A DNA stretch of 64,000 nt from Streptomyces diastatochromogenes (GCA_001550305.1 LRTP01000445.1:1-64000); one strand, 5' to 3'. Numbered from the stretch's first letter, positions 42,676 through 51,913 are shown. Numbers and translations are program-made. The notes: generated by a model not told the origin, from the sequence alone.

Positions 42676-44247
42676 ATGATCATGTCCGAAGCCACACATC
42701 CCACACATCACCGTCCGCTTCGGCGGACGCACGACGATGCCGCAGGCGTCACGGCCACCATCAACCGGGCAGCGAGCGCCGCGGGCGCCGCCGGTCGGGC
42801 CGCGGCGGAAGCCGTACGGCACCCCCAGGCCGTGGTGGACCGGTTGCGGCAGCTGCCTCAGACACTGCCGCTGGTGCGGCAGGCGGTGACACCCATCCTG
42901 ACCGGACGAGTGCGTGACTGGCGTGGCGAGTACGCCTACACGTTGGGTGAGCAGGCATTCGTCTACGGTTTTCCGTACATCTACAACGCCAGGCTGCGCC
43001 ACCAGTGGGTGACCCAGCCGCGTGACCCGGCGACGGTGCCGTACGCCGCGGTCAACCATTTCTGGCACGCACAGCAACTCCTGGACGCCTCGTACCGGGA
43101 CGGCGGTTGTCCCAACAACGACACCCTGTACTCGACCGCGTGGGTGCACCTGCGCGGCGAGCCGGTCATTCTCTCGCATCCGGACATGGGTGATCGCTAC
43201 TTCTCCTTCGAGCTGATGGGCATCACCTCCGACAACTTCGACTACATAGGCCAGCGCACCACGGGATCCGAGGCGGGCCACTTCGCGATCGTCGGTCCGG
43301 ACTGGAGCGGGAAGCTTCCCGATGGTGTGCGCCGTGTCGCGACCGCGCCGAGCCCGTGGATCCTGATCCTCGGCAGGACGCTGGTCGACGGCGAGGACGA
43401 CGTGCCGAACGTGCAGACGCTCCAAGCCCAGTACCGGCTCACTCCGCTCAGCTTCTTCGACAAGGGCGGCGGGCCCGTCGACCCGGTGCGGCTCCCGGCG
43501 AGCCATGAGGTGCCGGCGCCGGTGGACCCCGCGCAGGATCCCCTCGGCCCCTGGAAGACGCTCAACGCCATGCTGGCCGAGAACCCGCCACCGGCGCATC
43601 ACGCGATCCTGCTCAAGCAGTTCGCCGAGGTCGGCATCGGTCCCGGTCTCGACGTCGAGGCCCAGCCCGAGGCGGTCAGACAGAACCTCATCAGGGCTGC
43701 GGCTGTCGGCACGCCGATGCTCAAACAGCAGATGCTCAGCGGTGAGTGGGCACATGTGGTCAACGGTTGGCGTTATCCGCCACCGCAGATGGGCCGCTTC
43801 GGCGACGACTTCGTCAAGCGTGCCGCCGACCAGTCGTTGGCGGGCATCATGGCCAACGATCCCGACGAGGCGGTCTATCTGCTCAACTACGACGACGCGG
43901 ACGGCAACAAGCTGTCGTCCGGCCGGTACGCGCTGCGCTTCGACGCGGGCGCGATGCCACCCGTCGATGCCTTCTGGTCCCTGTCCGCGTACGGCGACGA
44001 CATGAACCTGATCCCCAACCCGGCCGGCCGCTACTCGGTCGGGGACCGCACGACCGGGCTCGTCATGGACCCTGACGGCGGTCTGACCCTCCATCTGCAG
44101 TCCACATCACCGGGAGAGGACCGCGAGTCCAACTGGCTGCCCACACCCGAAACCGGCACCTGGTTCGTGATCCTGCGCATGTACCGTCCGCACCGCGAGG
44201 TCGTGGACGCGGTATGGGAATGCCCTCCGCTCAGCCGCGTCGAGTGA
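42676..44247 (+). CDS. DUF1254/DUF1214 domain protein
   Basis: 523 residues. DUF1254 is seen in EYAYTLGEQAFVYGFPYIYNARLRHQ and NNDTLYSTAWVHLRGEPVIL, DUF1214 in FDAGAMPPVDAFWSLSAYGDD and TGTWFVILRMYRPHREVVD. There is no signal peptide; the N-terminus is helical and alanine-rich. Function is unknown; family members are widespread and often appear near oxidative or envelope genes. ATG 42676 follows GGGGAGG; ATG 42682 is possible. A bidirectional hairpin follows. Confidence 0.85.
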   Translation: MIMSEATHPTHHRPLRRTHDDAAGVTATINRAASAAGAAGRAAAEAVRHPQAVVDRLRQLPQTLPLVRQAVTPILTGRVRDWRGEYAYTLGEQAFVYGFPYIYNARLRHQWVTQPRDPATVPYAAVNHFWHAQQLLDASYRDGGCPNNDTLYSTAWVHLRGEPVILSHPDMGDRYFSFELMGITSDNFDYIGQRTTGSEAGHFAIVGPDWSGKLPDGVRRVATAPSPWILILGRTLVDGEDDVPNVQTLQAQYRLTPLSFFDKGGGPVDPVRLPASHEVPAPVDPAQDPLGPWKTLNAMLAENPPPAHHAILLKQFAEVGIGPGLDVEAQPEAVRQNLIRAAAVGTPMLKQQMLSGEWAHVVNGWRYPPPQMGRFGDDFVKRAADQSLAGIMANDPDEAVYLLNYDDADGNKLSSGRYALRFDAGAMPPVDAFWSLSAYGDDMNLIPNPAGRYSVGDRTTGLVMDPDGGLTLHLQSTSPGEDRESNWLPTPETGTWFVILRMYRPHREVVDAVWECPPLSRVE

Positions 44248-44251
44248 CCTG

Positions 44252-44290
44252 ACGGGTCCGCAGGCCGCGCGCGGCGGCCCACGGACCCGT
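44252..44290. terminator. Bidirectional hairpin between convergent genes
   Basis: ACGGGTCCG (44252-44260) and CGGACCCGT (44282-44290) form a perfect 9-bp stem with GC-rich inner pairing, between the DUF1254 gene and the small secreted-protein gene on the other strand. Confidence 0.65.
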
Positions 44291-44304
44291 GCGCGGGGCC
44301 CCTC

Positions 44305-44670
44305 TCAGCCGATGTAGAGCTGGTATGTGGCGCCGTTGCTGGTGTCGTTCGCCGAGATGAGCCGGGGTTCCCACCGCCATCCGGTGCTGGGCTTGCGGTG
44401 GTGGAACTCGACCGACTGCCCGGCTATCCACCAGTAGCCTTCCGCCACGGTGCACCCCTTCGGGGCGATCTCCCAGAACCTCGAACCGCCCCAGTCGCCG
44501 TACTGGTTCTCCCCGACGAAGTAGAACTTCACCGTCTCGGTGGACCCGCTGCAGACCTTGAGCTGTACGTACTTGTTGGCGGCGTAGGCCGTTCCCGGAA
44601 CCGCCAGGCTGCCGAACAGTGCGCCTGCGACGAGTGCCGCCGTGGCGACTTTGCGCGTGAGACTGTGCAT
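44305..44670 (-). CDS. Small secreted protein of unknown function
   Basis: 121 residues. A clear Sec signal peptide (MHSLTRKVATAALVAGALFG to GTAYA, cleavage before ANKYV) leads to a mature domain of about 90 residues, rich in Trp and Tyr (GDWGGSRFWEIAPKGCTVAEGYWW) with two Cys that may pair. It is not a family I recognise; the beta-rich, aromatic composition suggests a small beta-sandwich. It lies 75 bases after the larger secreted protein gene (44746) in the same direction, probably one transcript. Confidence 0.75.
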   Translation of the reverse strand: MHSLTRKVATAALVAGALFGSLAVPGTAYAANKYVQLKVCSGSTETVKFYFVGENQYGDWGGSRFWEIAPKGCTVAEGYWWIAGQSVEFHHRKPSTGWRWEPRLISANDTSNGATYQLYIG

Positions 44671-44745
44671 GGGACTGTCACCATTCTTGTTCTTGGACCG
44701 GTTGGACCGGGTTGGACAGCGGGTTGTCGAGACGGGTCGGAGCCG

Positions 44746-45387
44746 TCAGCAGTGTGCGCCGATTTCGGCCGGGGTCATCGGCCGGTCCTTGAAGTTGACG
44801 TAGCCGTAGCTGGGGTTGTCCTTGTTGAAGCCGGACTGCTGGAAGTCGTAGATGTACCAGACGTAGTGGTCGTAGTACTTGTTCTTGAACTGGATCTCCC
44901 ACCAGCCCTTGGCCTGCTGCTTCGAGGTTCCGCGCTCGAGCCACCCGACACTTCTCGGCGAGATGTTGATCGTGTTGGACTCGGTGTCGGTGTGGGAGTT
45001 CTCCCAGCTGTGGCTGTAGCTGGTCTCCACGGAGGCCTCGAAGACCAACGAGAACTTGTAGGTCGCCGAGACGGAGACGCCGACCGTGTTGCCGGCGGTG
45101 GTCGTGTCCGACCAGTCGATCCGATGCTGGTTGGTGTTGCTCCCGCAGTTGTACGCGGTGCTGCCGACCTGGTGCTTCGGCCCGGTGTAGCCCCAGTAGC
45201 TCTGCGGGTGGAACTTGCAGAGACTTGCCCAGTTGCAGGCCTTCAGGAGTTCGGCGTTGGTCGGACTACTGGCCGCGAATGCCTGGGGGGCCACGAGCAG
45301 TGAAGCGCCCATGGTCAGAGCTGCGAGCGTCCCGGCCGTACGGGAAATATGCCTGGCCGATCCGTTCCTGCGGTGCGCGAATACCAT
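44746..45387 (-). CDS. Secreted protein with aerolysin-like region
   Basis: 213 residues. A signal peptide (TAGTLAALTMGASLLVAPQAFA) precedes a mature part with four Cys. From about residue 95 it has long alternating Ser/Thr and hydrophobic strands (NTVGVSVSATYKFSLVFEAS, VETSYSHSWENSHTDTESNT) followed by INISPRSVGWLERG and KGWWEIQFKNKYYDHYVWY. That pattern resembles the membrane-insertion region of aerolysin/ETX-MTX2 beta-pore-forming toxins, though the protein is short. Toxin identity is inference. The start with RBS GGAG lies at ATG 45387. Confidence 0.7.
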   Translation of the reverse strand: MVFAHRRNGSARHISRTAGTLAALTMGASLLVAPQAFAASSPTNAELLKACNWASLCKFHPQSYWGYTGPKHQVGSTAYNCGSNTNQHRIDWSDTTTAGNTVGVSVSATYKFSLVFEASVETSYSHSWENSHTDTESNTINISPRSVGWLERGTSKQQAKGWWEIQFKNKYYDHYVWYIYDFQQSGFNKDNPSYGYVNFKDRPMTPAEIGAHC

Positions 45388-45595
45388 TGATCACTCCATG
45401 AGGAGGGCGGATTTCGGGGGATGTCGCGCCGACTGCGGTGGAGGAATTTCGGCGACGTGCGATCGGCGTTCATCTCGTTCATGAGCCTCGCAGCGCTCCA
45501 TCAGGGTTTGGTCAGAGCCGGATCAGAGGTGGCTCACAACCGGGGGAGCTCGAGGGCGCCGTCGTGTGCGCGATGGTGGTGCGGGGACGCCGGGG

Positions 45596-45934
45596 TCAGT
45601 GGTGGTGGTCGTGACCGGCCGGGCGTTGGGCCAGGGTGAGCGCACGCGTGGCGACTTCGTCGCAGGAGACGGTTCCCTGCTCGTCCAGTACGTCTTCCAG
45701 CGCGGCGAGCCAATGGTGGTAGTAGCTCCACGGCCGGTCCTGGTCGAGTGCGTTCTCCCAGGCGGCGATGCGGGCGATGAGTGCGCTCTGGAACTGGGGC
45801 CAGGTGAAGGCGCCTGCCTCGTAGAGGGTGACGGCCATGCCGAAGGCGCGGCTCTCCCAGGGTTCGGAGAAGACGAGTTCCCCGTTGGCGCGGGGTGGGG
45901 CCGCGGTCCCGTCGATGTCGAGTGGGGCGCTCAC
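45596..45934 (-). CDS. Nitrile hydratase accessory protein
   Basis: 112 residues, of the nitrile hydratase activator family: [60 protein letters not shown], then a histidine-rich tail (GHDHHH). These proteins deliver cobalt to, or exchange with, the alpha subunit. GTG 45934 overlaps the alpha stop (GTGA). The upstream frame is the alpha-gene shadow. It is the third gene of the beta-alpha-accessory operon, the usual order for cobalt enzymes. Confidence 0.88.
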   Translation of the reverse strand: MSAPLDIDGTAAPPRANGELVFSEPWESRAFGMAVTLYEAGAFTWPQFQSALIARIAAWENALDQDRPWSYYHHWLAALEDVLDEQGTVSCDEVATRALTLAQRPAGHDHHH

Positions 45935-46530
45935 GCGGCTGCCACCTTCGCCACGCCGACCATGGCGTCCCGGGTGACGAGCGGGACGAGTTCCTCCTCG
46001 GTCAAGTGCTCGGTGCCGGCGGGCCGCTCGGGCAGGACGAGCCAGCGAACCTCGCTCGTGGAGTCCCGCACGCTGATCTCGACGTCGTCGCCGAGGTCGA
46101 GGCCCATCTCGGAGAGGACGGTGCGGGGTTCCTTGACCACGCGTGCACGGTAGGCGGGGTCCTTGTACCAGCTCGGCGGAAGGCCGAGCACGGGCCAGGG
46201 GTAGCAGGAGCACAGGGTGCAGACGACGACGTTGTGGGTCGTGGGAGTGTTCTCGACGACGACGATGTGCTCGCCCTGGGGGCCGCCGAAGCCGAGTTCC
46301 TTGATGGCGGAGGTGCCGTCCGCCAGGAGCCGTCGGCGGTACTCGGGGTCGGTCCAGGCCTTGGCGACCACCTTGGCGCCGTTGAGCGGACCCACGTTGG
46401 TCTCGTAGTTGGTGATGAACGCATCGACCATCTCGGGGTCGATCAGACCGCGTTCGGTGAGCAGCTGTTCGAGTGCCTCGGTGCGCAGGGCCGCGGAAGG
46501 GGCCTCGCCGGATTCGCTGGAGGTCGTCAT
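45931..46530 (-). CDS. Nitrile hydratase alpha subunit, cobalt type
   Basis: 199 residues. The metal centre is [11 protein letters not shown] with Cys104, Cys107 and Cys109; Thr at the second position marks the cobalt type (iron enzymes have Ser). Flanking family motifs are [37 protein letters not shown] and [16 protein letters not shown]. It hydrates nitriles to amides together with beta. ATG 46530 overlaps the beta stop (ATGA). No amidase or aldoxime dehydratase gene is next to it, so the pathway partners must lie elsewhere. Confidence 0.93.
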   Translation of the reverse strand: MTTSSESGEAPSAALRTEALEQLLTERGLIDPEMVDAFITNYETNVGPLNGAKVVAKAWTDPEYRRRLLADGTSAIKELGFGGPQGEHIVVVENTPTTHNVVVCTLCSCYPWPVLGLPPSWYKDPAYRARVVKEPRTVLSEMGLDLGDDVEISVRDSTSEVRWLVLPERPAGTEHLTEEELVPLVTRDAMVGVAKVAAA

Positions 46531-47237
46531 GAGGTGGTCTCCAGGTAGTTCTCGAACAGGTCCACGGTGACGGAGAAGGAGTCGGCACCCTCGCCCCACA
46601 GCTCGTGCGAGTCGAACCGTACGGAGTAGACGTGTTGGGGGTTCTCGCCCAGGAAGTGCGCGTGGGTGTCGGGGAAGACGGCGGCGGGCTGGATGACCTC
46701 GACGATTCCGGCGTGTCCCCGGACGTAGCCGGGCAGGCGGGTGTGCCCGGGCGGCGAGATGTTCTTGGCGCGGACCCGTTGGCCGACGGCGAAGGCGGGG
46801 GCGGCGTCGATGGTGCGCAGCGAACCGGGAGCGGACCGCCAGGCGGCGATCGCCGCGGTGGGCGGGCCGGCGTCGGGCCGGGCGGATTCGGGGACGGAGA
46901 CGGAGACGGAGACGGGGGGATTTTCGACGTGTTCGCCGCGCAGGTCGCGGGCCCGGGCGTCGATCGCGCCGGGGGCGAGGATGGCGCCCTCGATGAGCAT
47001 CAGTTCGGCGGCGTTGAGCCAGCGGCCGAAGTAGCCCTCATCGAGGTAGGCGGCTCGGTCCAGACGTTCCTGCGCATGCCGGAAGGCGTCCACATTCCGA
47101 CCGGACACCCGGGTGGCCAGGATCGTCAGCGCGGCGGCCCGGCCCTGCCAGGGCTCCGCGAAGACCGGCTCATCGGCCCTGGGCGGGCGCGCGGGGCCCC
47201 ATCCCGAGGTGCCCCCCATGTCAGCGATGCCCTCCAT
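46527..47237 (-). CDS. Nitrile hydratase beta subunit
   Basis: 236 residues, beginning [15 protein letters not shown], the usual beta-subunit start, then [39 protein letters not shown], and the C-terminal SH3-like part [42 protein letters not shown] 47237 follows GAGGAG; an earlier in-frame start at 47276 is not needed. An unusual (Val-Ser)n stretch near residue 120 ([12 protein letters not shown]) sits in a variable linker. First gene of the operon. Confidence 0.92.
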   Translation of the reverse strand: MEGIADMGGTSGWGPARPPRADEPVFAEPWQGRAAALTILATRVSGRNVDAFRHAQERLDRAAYLDEGYFGRWLNAAELMLIEGAILAPGAIDARARDLRGEHVENPPVSVSVSVPESARPDAGPPTAAIAAWRSAPGSLRTIDAAPAFAVGQRVRAKNISPPGHTRLPGYVRGHAGIVEVIQPAAVFPDTHAHFLGENPQHVYSVRFDSHELWGEGADSFSVTVDLFENYLETTS

Positions 47238-47363
47238 GACGCGACTCCTCAAATGGCCGCATAACGGACCAGACACTCGAATCCTATGCGCCCGGGGCCT
47301 TCCCCGCCGCGGTGGACGCCCGGCGAATGACGGGCCGCGACGACCCGCCGGGGCCCGTGGGGA

Positions 47364-49457
47364 TCAGGTCGTGGGTCCGACGGAGTCCTCGATGCGGGCG
47401 AGCTGGTGGTCGATGTCGGTCAACCACACTTCGAGATCGATGAGTGTGGGCAGGGCCGGGTGGTGCTCCGGAAGCGGTGGGCCAGGGGGGCTCCGGCCGG
47501 GTGCGGGGCGTTCGTGGGTGGTGAAGTACGTGGCGATGCGGTCGGCGTCCGTCGTCAGCTCGGCGGCCGTCCCGCGGACCCATGCGCGCGCGTCCGGCGG
47601 CACATCGGCCAGGGGGGCTTCGAAGCAAGGAAGCCGCTGGGCACCGAGCACCGTGTGGTACGCCACGATGAGCACCCCGTGCCAGTCGGCCTGGGCGCCC
47701 TCCCAGGCGGTGGGTGGCTCGCTGCGGAACTGCGCGTAGGCGGCCTCCGCCAGACGCAGATGCCGCAGCGTCGGCAACGTCGCGGGTGGAGACGGAGCGG
47801 CCGCCGAAGGGGCAAGCAGCGCCTCGACCGTGGCGGGTACCAGCGTCCCGCACGAGCGCAGCAGGCCCGCCATGGTGCGGTGAACCTCTCTCCGTGCCCC
47901 CGCCGGCCAGGCGAGCAGCCCACACAGGAGGCCGATGACACTGCCGGTGACGACATCGACGATGCGGGCTTCCGACAGTCGCCAGCTGGTCGGGGTGATC
48001 TGGGCGAAGGCGAGGGTGACCACCAGCGTGAACAGCCCTTGTGCGTAGGCGATTCCGAGCCGCGGGCCCAGAGCGAAGGCGATGAGCATGCCCGGCACGA
48101 GCAGGACGGCGTAGGCGTCCAGGTGCCGGCCGAGGGCGATGAGCAGCGCACCTGCCGCGACAGCCCCCACCAGGTTGCCGACCATGGCCTGGCGCACGGC
48201 CCGCCAGGTGGCGCCGACCGTGGTACGCCCCAGCGTGAGGACCGCGAGGAGCACCCAGAATCCGTGCGCGAGGTCGAGGGTGCCGGCGACAAGACGGGCG
48301 ATGGCGAGGCCGCACGCGACCCGTACCGCGTTCTGGAACCACACCGAGCGATGCGTCGCGTTGCCCACGATGCGACGCGCCCACAGCTGCGTCGTGGGCA
48401 GGTCGGCGTACCAGAAGAGTTCGCCGGGCCGGAGAGGTGAGGATCTGCGCCCGGCGGCAGAGACACCGACGGCTGTCACCGCGATCCACGTCGACTCGGC
48501 CAGTGTCAGCTCCTCCGCCTGTCGCCGCAGGACGTCGGTGTCCGCGCCCGGTGCCCGCGGGTCGGCCGCACGGCGGATCCGTTCCGCCTGGAACTGCCGG
48601 ATCGCCTTGTCGAGCGCGTCGGCCGTCGGTGGCCGCTCACCGGCGCGCAGGGCCGCACCCGTGTCCTCGCACGTCCGCGCGACGCGTTCGCGGAGCGCGG
48701 CGGACGATCGATCCGTGCGCGGTGCCGCCCCAGGGGGCACGGACGTCGTGCTCCGCGACGCCAACTGGTCCAGGACCCGGCGGACCGCGGCTCCCGCCTG
48801 TGCCAGGGCCCGGTCCCGGCGCCCCGGGCCGGTCGGGCGCTCACCCGGGGAAACCTGCGACAGCCGCATCCCCTCGCTGAGATCACGCAGCCTCGCGACG
48901 GAGACGCGGGCCGGATCGACCACTGCCGCGGCGGCCGTCTCCAGCGCGTCGGCGAGCACGATCCGGTAGCTCGTGGCAGGTGGACCGGACAGCACGAACA
49001 CCTGACACAGGGAGAGGAGTACGACGCCCACGGCCACGCCCGTCAGCCGGGCGCCCAGCGTCTGAGGGGCGTACGGCGGGAAGCAGGCCAGGATGTAGAG
49101 GAGTTGGAGACCTGGGGCGGGACCCGCCGTACGAGGCCCGGCCACCACGGTGAAACTCAACAGGAATCCGGCGATCAGCATGCCGGCCACGGCGGCCGCC
49201 GTGCTCACCGCGAGTGCCGTGCCCAGCGCGACGAAGGCCACTCCGAACGGCAGGGTCCGCAAGGTGATCCATGCCTGCTGCCGGCCGGTCCCGGGAATCG
49301 TGGACAGCAGGCCGAGCGCGATCGGTGTGAACAGTGCGTACAGCGCCGCCACGGGTTGCTGAAGACCGTAGAGGAACGTGTAGAAGCCGACGCTCGCCGA
49401 GCAGGTGACCTGAATCGACCGGCGCAGGATCACGGCACCGCCCGGCCCCGGCGTCAT
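47364..49457 (-). CDS. FUSC-type inner-membrane protein
   Basis: 697 residues with two blocks of about five to six membrane helices. The first block is about 15-165 (GFYTFLYGLQQPVAALYALF, MLIAGFLLSFTVVAG). A soluble helical region follows (about 180-330), then the second block about 350-500 (GFWVLLAVLTLGRTTVGATW, AYAVLLVPGMLIAFALG), with a cytosolic C-terminal helical domain. It belongs to the FUSC/aromatic acid exporter superfamily; the substrate is unknown. ATG 49457 was chosen as the start of the hydrophobic N-terminus; the frame is open to 49691. It lies 126 bases upstream of the nitrile hydratase operon, same direction. Confidence 0.85.
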   Translation of the reverse strand: MTPGPGGAVILRRSIQVTCSASVGFYTFLYGLQQPVAALYALFTPIALGLLSTIPGTGRQQAWITLRTLPFGVAFVALGTALAVSTAAAVAGMLIAGFLLSFTVVAGPRTAGPAPGLQLLYILACFPPYAPQTLGARLTGVAVGVVLLSLCQVFVLSGPPATSYRIVLADALETAAAAVVDPARVSVARLRDLSEGMRLSQVSPGERPTGPGRRDRALAQAGAAVRRVLDQLASRSTTSVPPGAAPRTDRSSAALRERVARTCEDTGAALRAGERPPTADALDKAIRQFQAERIRRAADPRAPGADTDVLRRQAEELTLAESTWIAVTAVGVSAAGRRSSPLRPGELFWYADLPTTQLWARRIVGNATHRSVWFQNAVRVACGLAIARLVAGTLDLAHGFWVLLAVLTLGRTTVGATWRAVRQAMVGNLVGAVAAGALLIALGRHLDAYAVLLVPGMLIAFALGPRLGIAYAQGLFTLVVTLAFAQITPTSWRLSEARIVDVVTGSVIGLLCGLLAWPAGARREVHRTMAGLLRSCGTLVPATVEALLAPSAAAPSPPATLPTLRHLRLAEAAYAQFRSEPPTAWEGAQADWHGVLIVAYHTVLGAQRLPCFEAPLADVPPDARAWVRGTAAELTTDADRIATYFTTHERPAPGRSPPGPPLPEHHPALPTLIDLEVWLTDIDHQLARIEDSVGPTT

Positions 49458-49788
49458 GCCTGCTCGCCACCCGCGCCGGTACGTGCACCGCGAACGGCCC
49501 CTGACGGCAGTGGCGGCTGTCCGCGCATGGCGACATTCCTCTCGGCAGGCACCGCGTGTCCTCGACGACCGGGCCTCTGCCCATTTTCGACCCTCTGAAG
49601 GGCCGGCGCACGTGGTGGCGGCCCTGATCGACGCACGGGCACGCACCAGGCACTGGGGTCCGGGCCGCGCGGCGCCCGGTGGGCGGGGCACCTCACGGGC
49701 CCCGCCGATCCGGTCCGGCAGACCTCGGGCGGTCAGGCGGTCAGGCGGTCAGGCGGTCAGGCGGTCAGGCGGTCAGGCGGTCAGATCG
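49458..49788. other. Gap with tandem repeat, no gene
   Basis: About 330 bases between the chitinase stop and the FUSC gene start. Apart from the 8-bp tandem repeat at its upper end, nothing is recognised; it presumably holds the FUSC promoter. Confidence 0.4.
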
Positions 49789-49792
49789 TCAG
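49729..49792. repeat. 8-bp tandem repeat at chitinase stop
   Basis: Seven exact copies of GCGGTCAG (49729-49784) followed by one variant (ATCGTCAG). Read on the minus strand each unit contains TGA, and the chitinase stop codon lies in the variant unit. Slippage here cannot alter the protein upstream. Confidence 0.92.
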
Positions 49793-51003
49793 CAGGCACC
49801 CTCGTCCTGCCAGACACCCCAGTCGGAGGCGACGGGGGTCTCGTTCTGAGTCCACCACTTGGCCTTCCAGTTGTGGTTGTTGTACGACACCTCGTTGCCG
49901 GCGGTGTAGACCGCGGTCGAGCTCCAGGCCGGCTTGCACCCGGTACCAGGGGGCGTGGGCGTCGGCGTCGGGGTGGGGGTCGAGGAGGGCGGCGTGGCCC
50001 CGGCGAACTTCACCGAGTACTTGGCGAAGTCCCAGGAGTTCTGCGTCACGCTGGAGCAGGTGCCCGAGGTCCGGCCGCCGTTGTCGGCCGGGGTGCACTG
50101 ACGGTCGCGGTTCAGGGACCAGAACGTGAAGCGGTCCATGTTGTGGCCGGTGGCGTAGTCCAGCACGGTCTGGAAGTCGGTCTGCGTGAAGAACTCGCCG
50201 GTGTCGCTGCGCCCGTTCATCCCGGAGAAGCCCTCGTGGGCGTAGGCGGTCGCCTGGTCCCATCCGAAGGTGGACTGCAGGATCTGGTTGAAGTTGGTCA
50301 GCGCGCCGGTCTGCGAAGCGGCGCCGTTGAAGCCGCCGTCGAACGGCATGATGGAGAAGTTGTTCGGGGTGAAACCCTGCGACTTGGCCTCCAGCAGCAT
50401 CTGCTTGCCGAACCAGCCTGTGCCGTCGGCGGTGCCGGCGGTGGTGACGGAGACGTAGAGTCCGGGGTTGTTCTGCTGGAGGATCTTCGCGGCGCCGATC
50501 TCGTTCTTGATGGCCGCCGTGTTCTCGTACTCCGGCTCTTCGAGGTCGAAGTCGATGGCGTGCAGACCGTACTTGGTGATGACCTGCTGGTACGCCGCCG
50601 CCGTGGCAGCCGCGTCCGAGCACACCTGGCCGAGCTTGGTGCCGCCGTAACCGCCGATGGAGACGGAGACGTCGCCGCCCTTGGCGCGGATGGTGTTGAC
50701 GACCGACTGCACGGCGGTGTCCGAGGAGACCGCGGCCGTGCCGCCCCATGTGGGGCTGCAGCCACCGCCGTTCGGGGCGAGGACGAAGGCGAGCTGGAAC
50801 GCCTTGAGGCCGGTGGCGTCCATGATGGCGGCCGGGTCCGGCGGGTCGTTGTCGAGCGGCATCAGGTAGGGAGCCGCGGCGTACCAGCGGTTGCCGAGTG
50901 CGGAGGTCGCGCCGGAAGCGCTGCCCGCGACCAGTGCGGTCGTGCCCGCTGCGGCGAGTCCAACGGCGGCTGCCGCGCCCAGACATGCGCGAAGACGTCT
51001 CAC
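49789..51003 (-). CDS. Secreted family 18 chitinase with chitin-binding module
   Basis: 404 residues. A signal peptide (LGAAAAVGLAAAGTTALVAG to ASGA) is followed by a GH18 barrel (about 35-330) with the catalytic motif DFDLE (Asp151, Asp153, Glu155), GGDVSVSIGGYGG before it and FWSLNRD near the end. A Pro-Thr linker and a C-terminal chitin-binding domain (CBM5/12 type: WSSTAVYTAGNEVSYNNHNWKAKWW) follow. It hydrolyses chitin outside the cell. Two dre-like operators 68-104 bases upstream predict DasR control by N-acetylglucosamine metabolites. Confidence 0.93.
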   Translation of the reverse strand: MRRLRACLGAAAAVGLAAAGTTALVAGSASGATSALGNRWYAAAPYLMPLDNDPPDPAAIMDATGLKAFQLAFVLAPNGGGCSPTWGGTAAVSSDTAVQSVVNTIRAKGGDVSVSIGGYGGTKLGQVCSDAAATAAAYQQVITKYGLHAIDFDLEEPEYENTAAIKNEIGAAKILQQNNPGLYVSVTTAGTADGTGWFGKQMLLEAKSQGFTPNNFSIMPFDGGFNGAASQTGALTNFNQILQSTFGWDQATAYAHEGFSGMNGRSDTGEFFTQTDFQTVLDYATGHNMDRFTFWSLNRDRQCTPADNGGRTSGTCSSVTQNSWDFAKYSVKFAGATPPSSTPTPTPTPTPPGTGCKPAWSSTAVYTAGNEVSYNNHNWKAKWWTQNETPVASDWGVWQDEGAC

Positions 51004-51070
51004 TGCGTGCCTCCAGGAGGTGGGGGAGAGTCGCCCCAGCTTCCTGTAGGTGTTGCGTCCATGCCAATAG

Positions 51071-51086
51071 ATTGGCCTAGACCAGA
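51071..51086. promoter_or_regulatory. dre-type operator (DasR site) 1
   Basis: ATTGGCCTAGACCAGA fits the dre pattern TGGNCTAGACCA at all conserved positions. It lies 68 bases upstream of the chitinase start. Confidence 0.8.
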
Positions 51087-51091
51087 TAACT

Positions 51092-51107
51092 TTTGGACTA
51101 GACCATA
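51092..51107. promoter_or_regulatory. dre-type operator (DasR site) 2
   Basis: TTTGGACTAGACCATA, with the same core as site 1 and offset by 21 bases (two helical turns), suits cooperative binding of DasR at the chitinase promoter. Confidence 0.8.
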
Positions 51108-51202
51108 CGATTGCTTTACCTCTCCCCCGCTACGGGAGGAACCGAAGACGGTGAGACATCACGGTCGACGCGCACGCACCGCGGAGCGTGGCCTCCTCCG
51201 GG

Positions 51203-51913
51203 TCAGCCCCGCGCCTGCGCCCTGACATGTGCCGGGTACCACTTCGTGAAGCGGATCGCTGAGACCAGCAAGGCGATCGGGATGACCCAGTTGAGCCAGT
51301 CCGACCCCGACCTCACATGCAGTGCGAGCAGCCCCAGCAGGGCCGTGACCAGGAACACCCCGCCCCACATCGCCGTCAGGACCCTGTTGGTCCGCCGGAA
51401 CAAGGGTGTGTCCCAGTACTGGCGGGGCACCGACTCGCGTGCGTACTGCTCGGTGAACGGTGTGAAGACGAGGGAACCGAGTGCCACGACGGCGATCACC
51501 CCGTTGGCCAACGTCTGCGCGTAGGTCTCCAGCCACAACAGGTCCTGGCGGTCCACCGCGAGCCCGAGTACGAACAGGACGGCGAAGAACACCAAGCTCG
51601 CCGCCTCCAGAATCTTGAAGCTCCCGCGCCGCAGGTCGGGAACATTGAGCACCAGGGCGGCGATGAGCGCCGCCAGCGCGGCGTACTTCCACGTACTGGG
51701 GCTCGCCACCACGTCAAAGATGATCCAGGGGGCGAAACCGAGGAAGACACTGTTGGTGCGCGGGGCTTCGCCGCTGGACACATCGGCCCGCACATCGGCC
51801 CGCACATCGGTCTGCGCATCGGCCGACGGCATTCCGGACGGCATCATTCCGGACGGCGGAGACTCGCCGCTCCCCGTCGCTCCAAGTCCTCGATTCGCAT
51901 CGGGTTGAGCCAT
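51203..51913 (-). CDS. Membrane protein of unknown function
   Basis: 236 residues. The N-terminal 50 residues are disordered and contain a short repeat (DVRADVRADVSS, from repeated CGCACATCGGC). Five to six membrane helices follow (VFLGFAPWIIFDVV, YAALAALIAALVLNV, ASLVFFAVLFVLGLAV, NGVIAVVALGSLVF, VLTAMWGGVFLVTALLGLLAL, WVIPIALLVSAIRF). A conserved-looking RESVPRQYWDTPLFRR loop lies between helices. I do not recognise the family beyond a general bacterial membrane protein. ATG 51913 follows a GGAGG-like CGGAGGTG. Confidence 0.7.
   Translation of the reverse strand: MAQPDANRGLGATGSGESPPSGMMPSGMPSADAQTDVRADVRADVSSGEAPRTNSVFLGFAPWIIFDVVASPSTWKYAALAALIAALVLNVPDLRRGSFKILEAASLVFFAVLFVLGLAVDRQDLLWLETYAQTLANGVIAVVALGSLVFTPFTEQYARESVPRQYWDTPLFRRTNRVLTAMWGGVFLVTALLGLLALHVRSGSDWLNWVIPIALLVSAIRFTKWYPAHVRAQARG

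Noticed and set aside
49729..49792. CRISPR array
   Set aside because: Contiguous 8-bp units without spacers.
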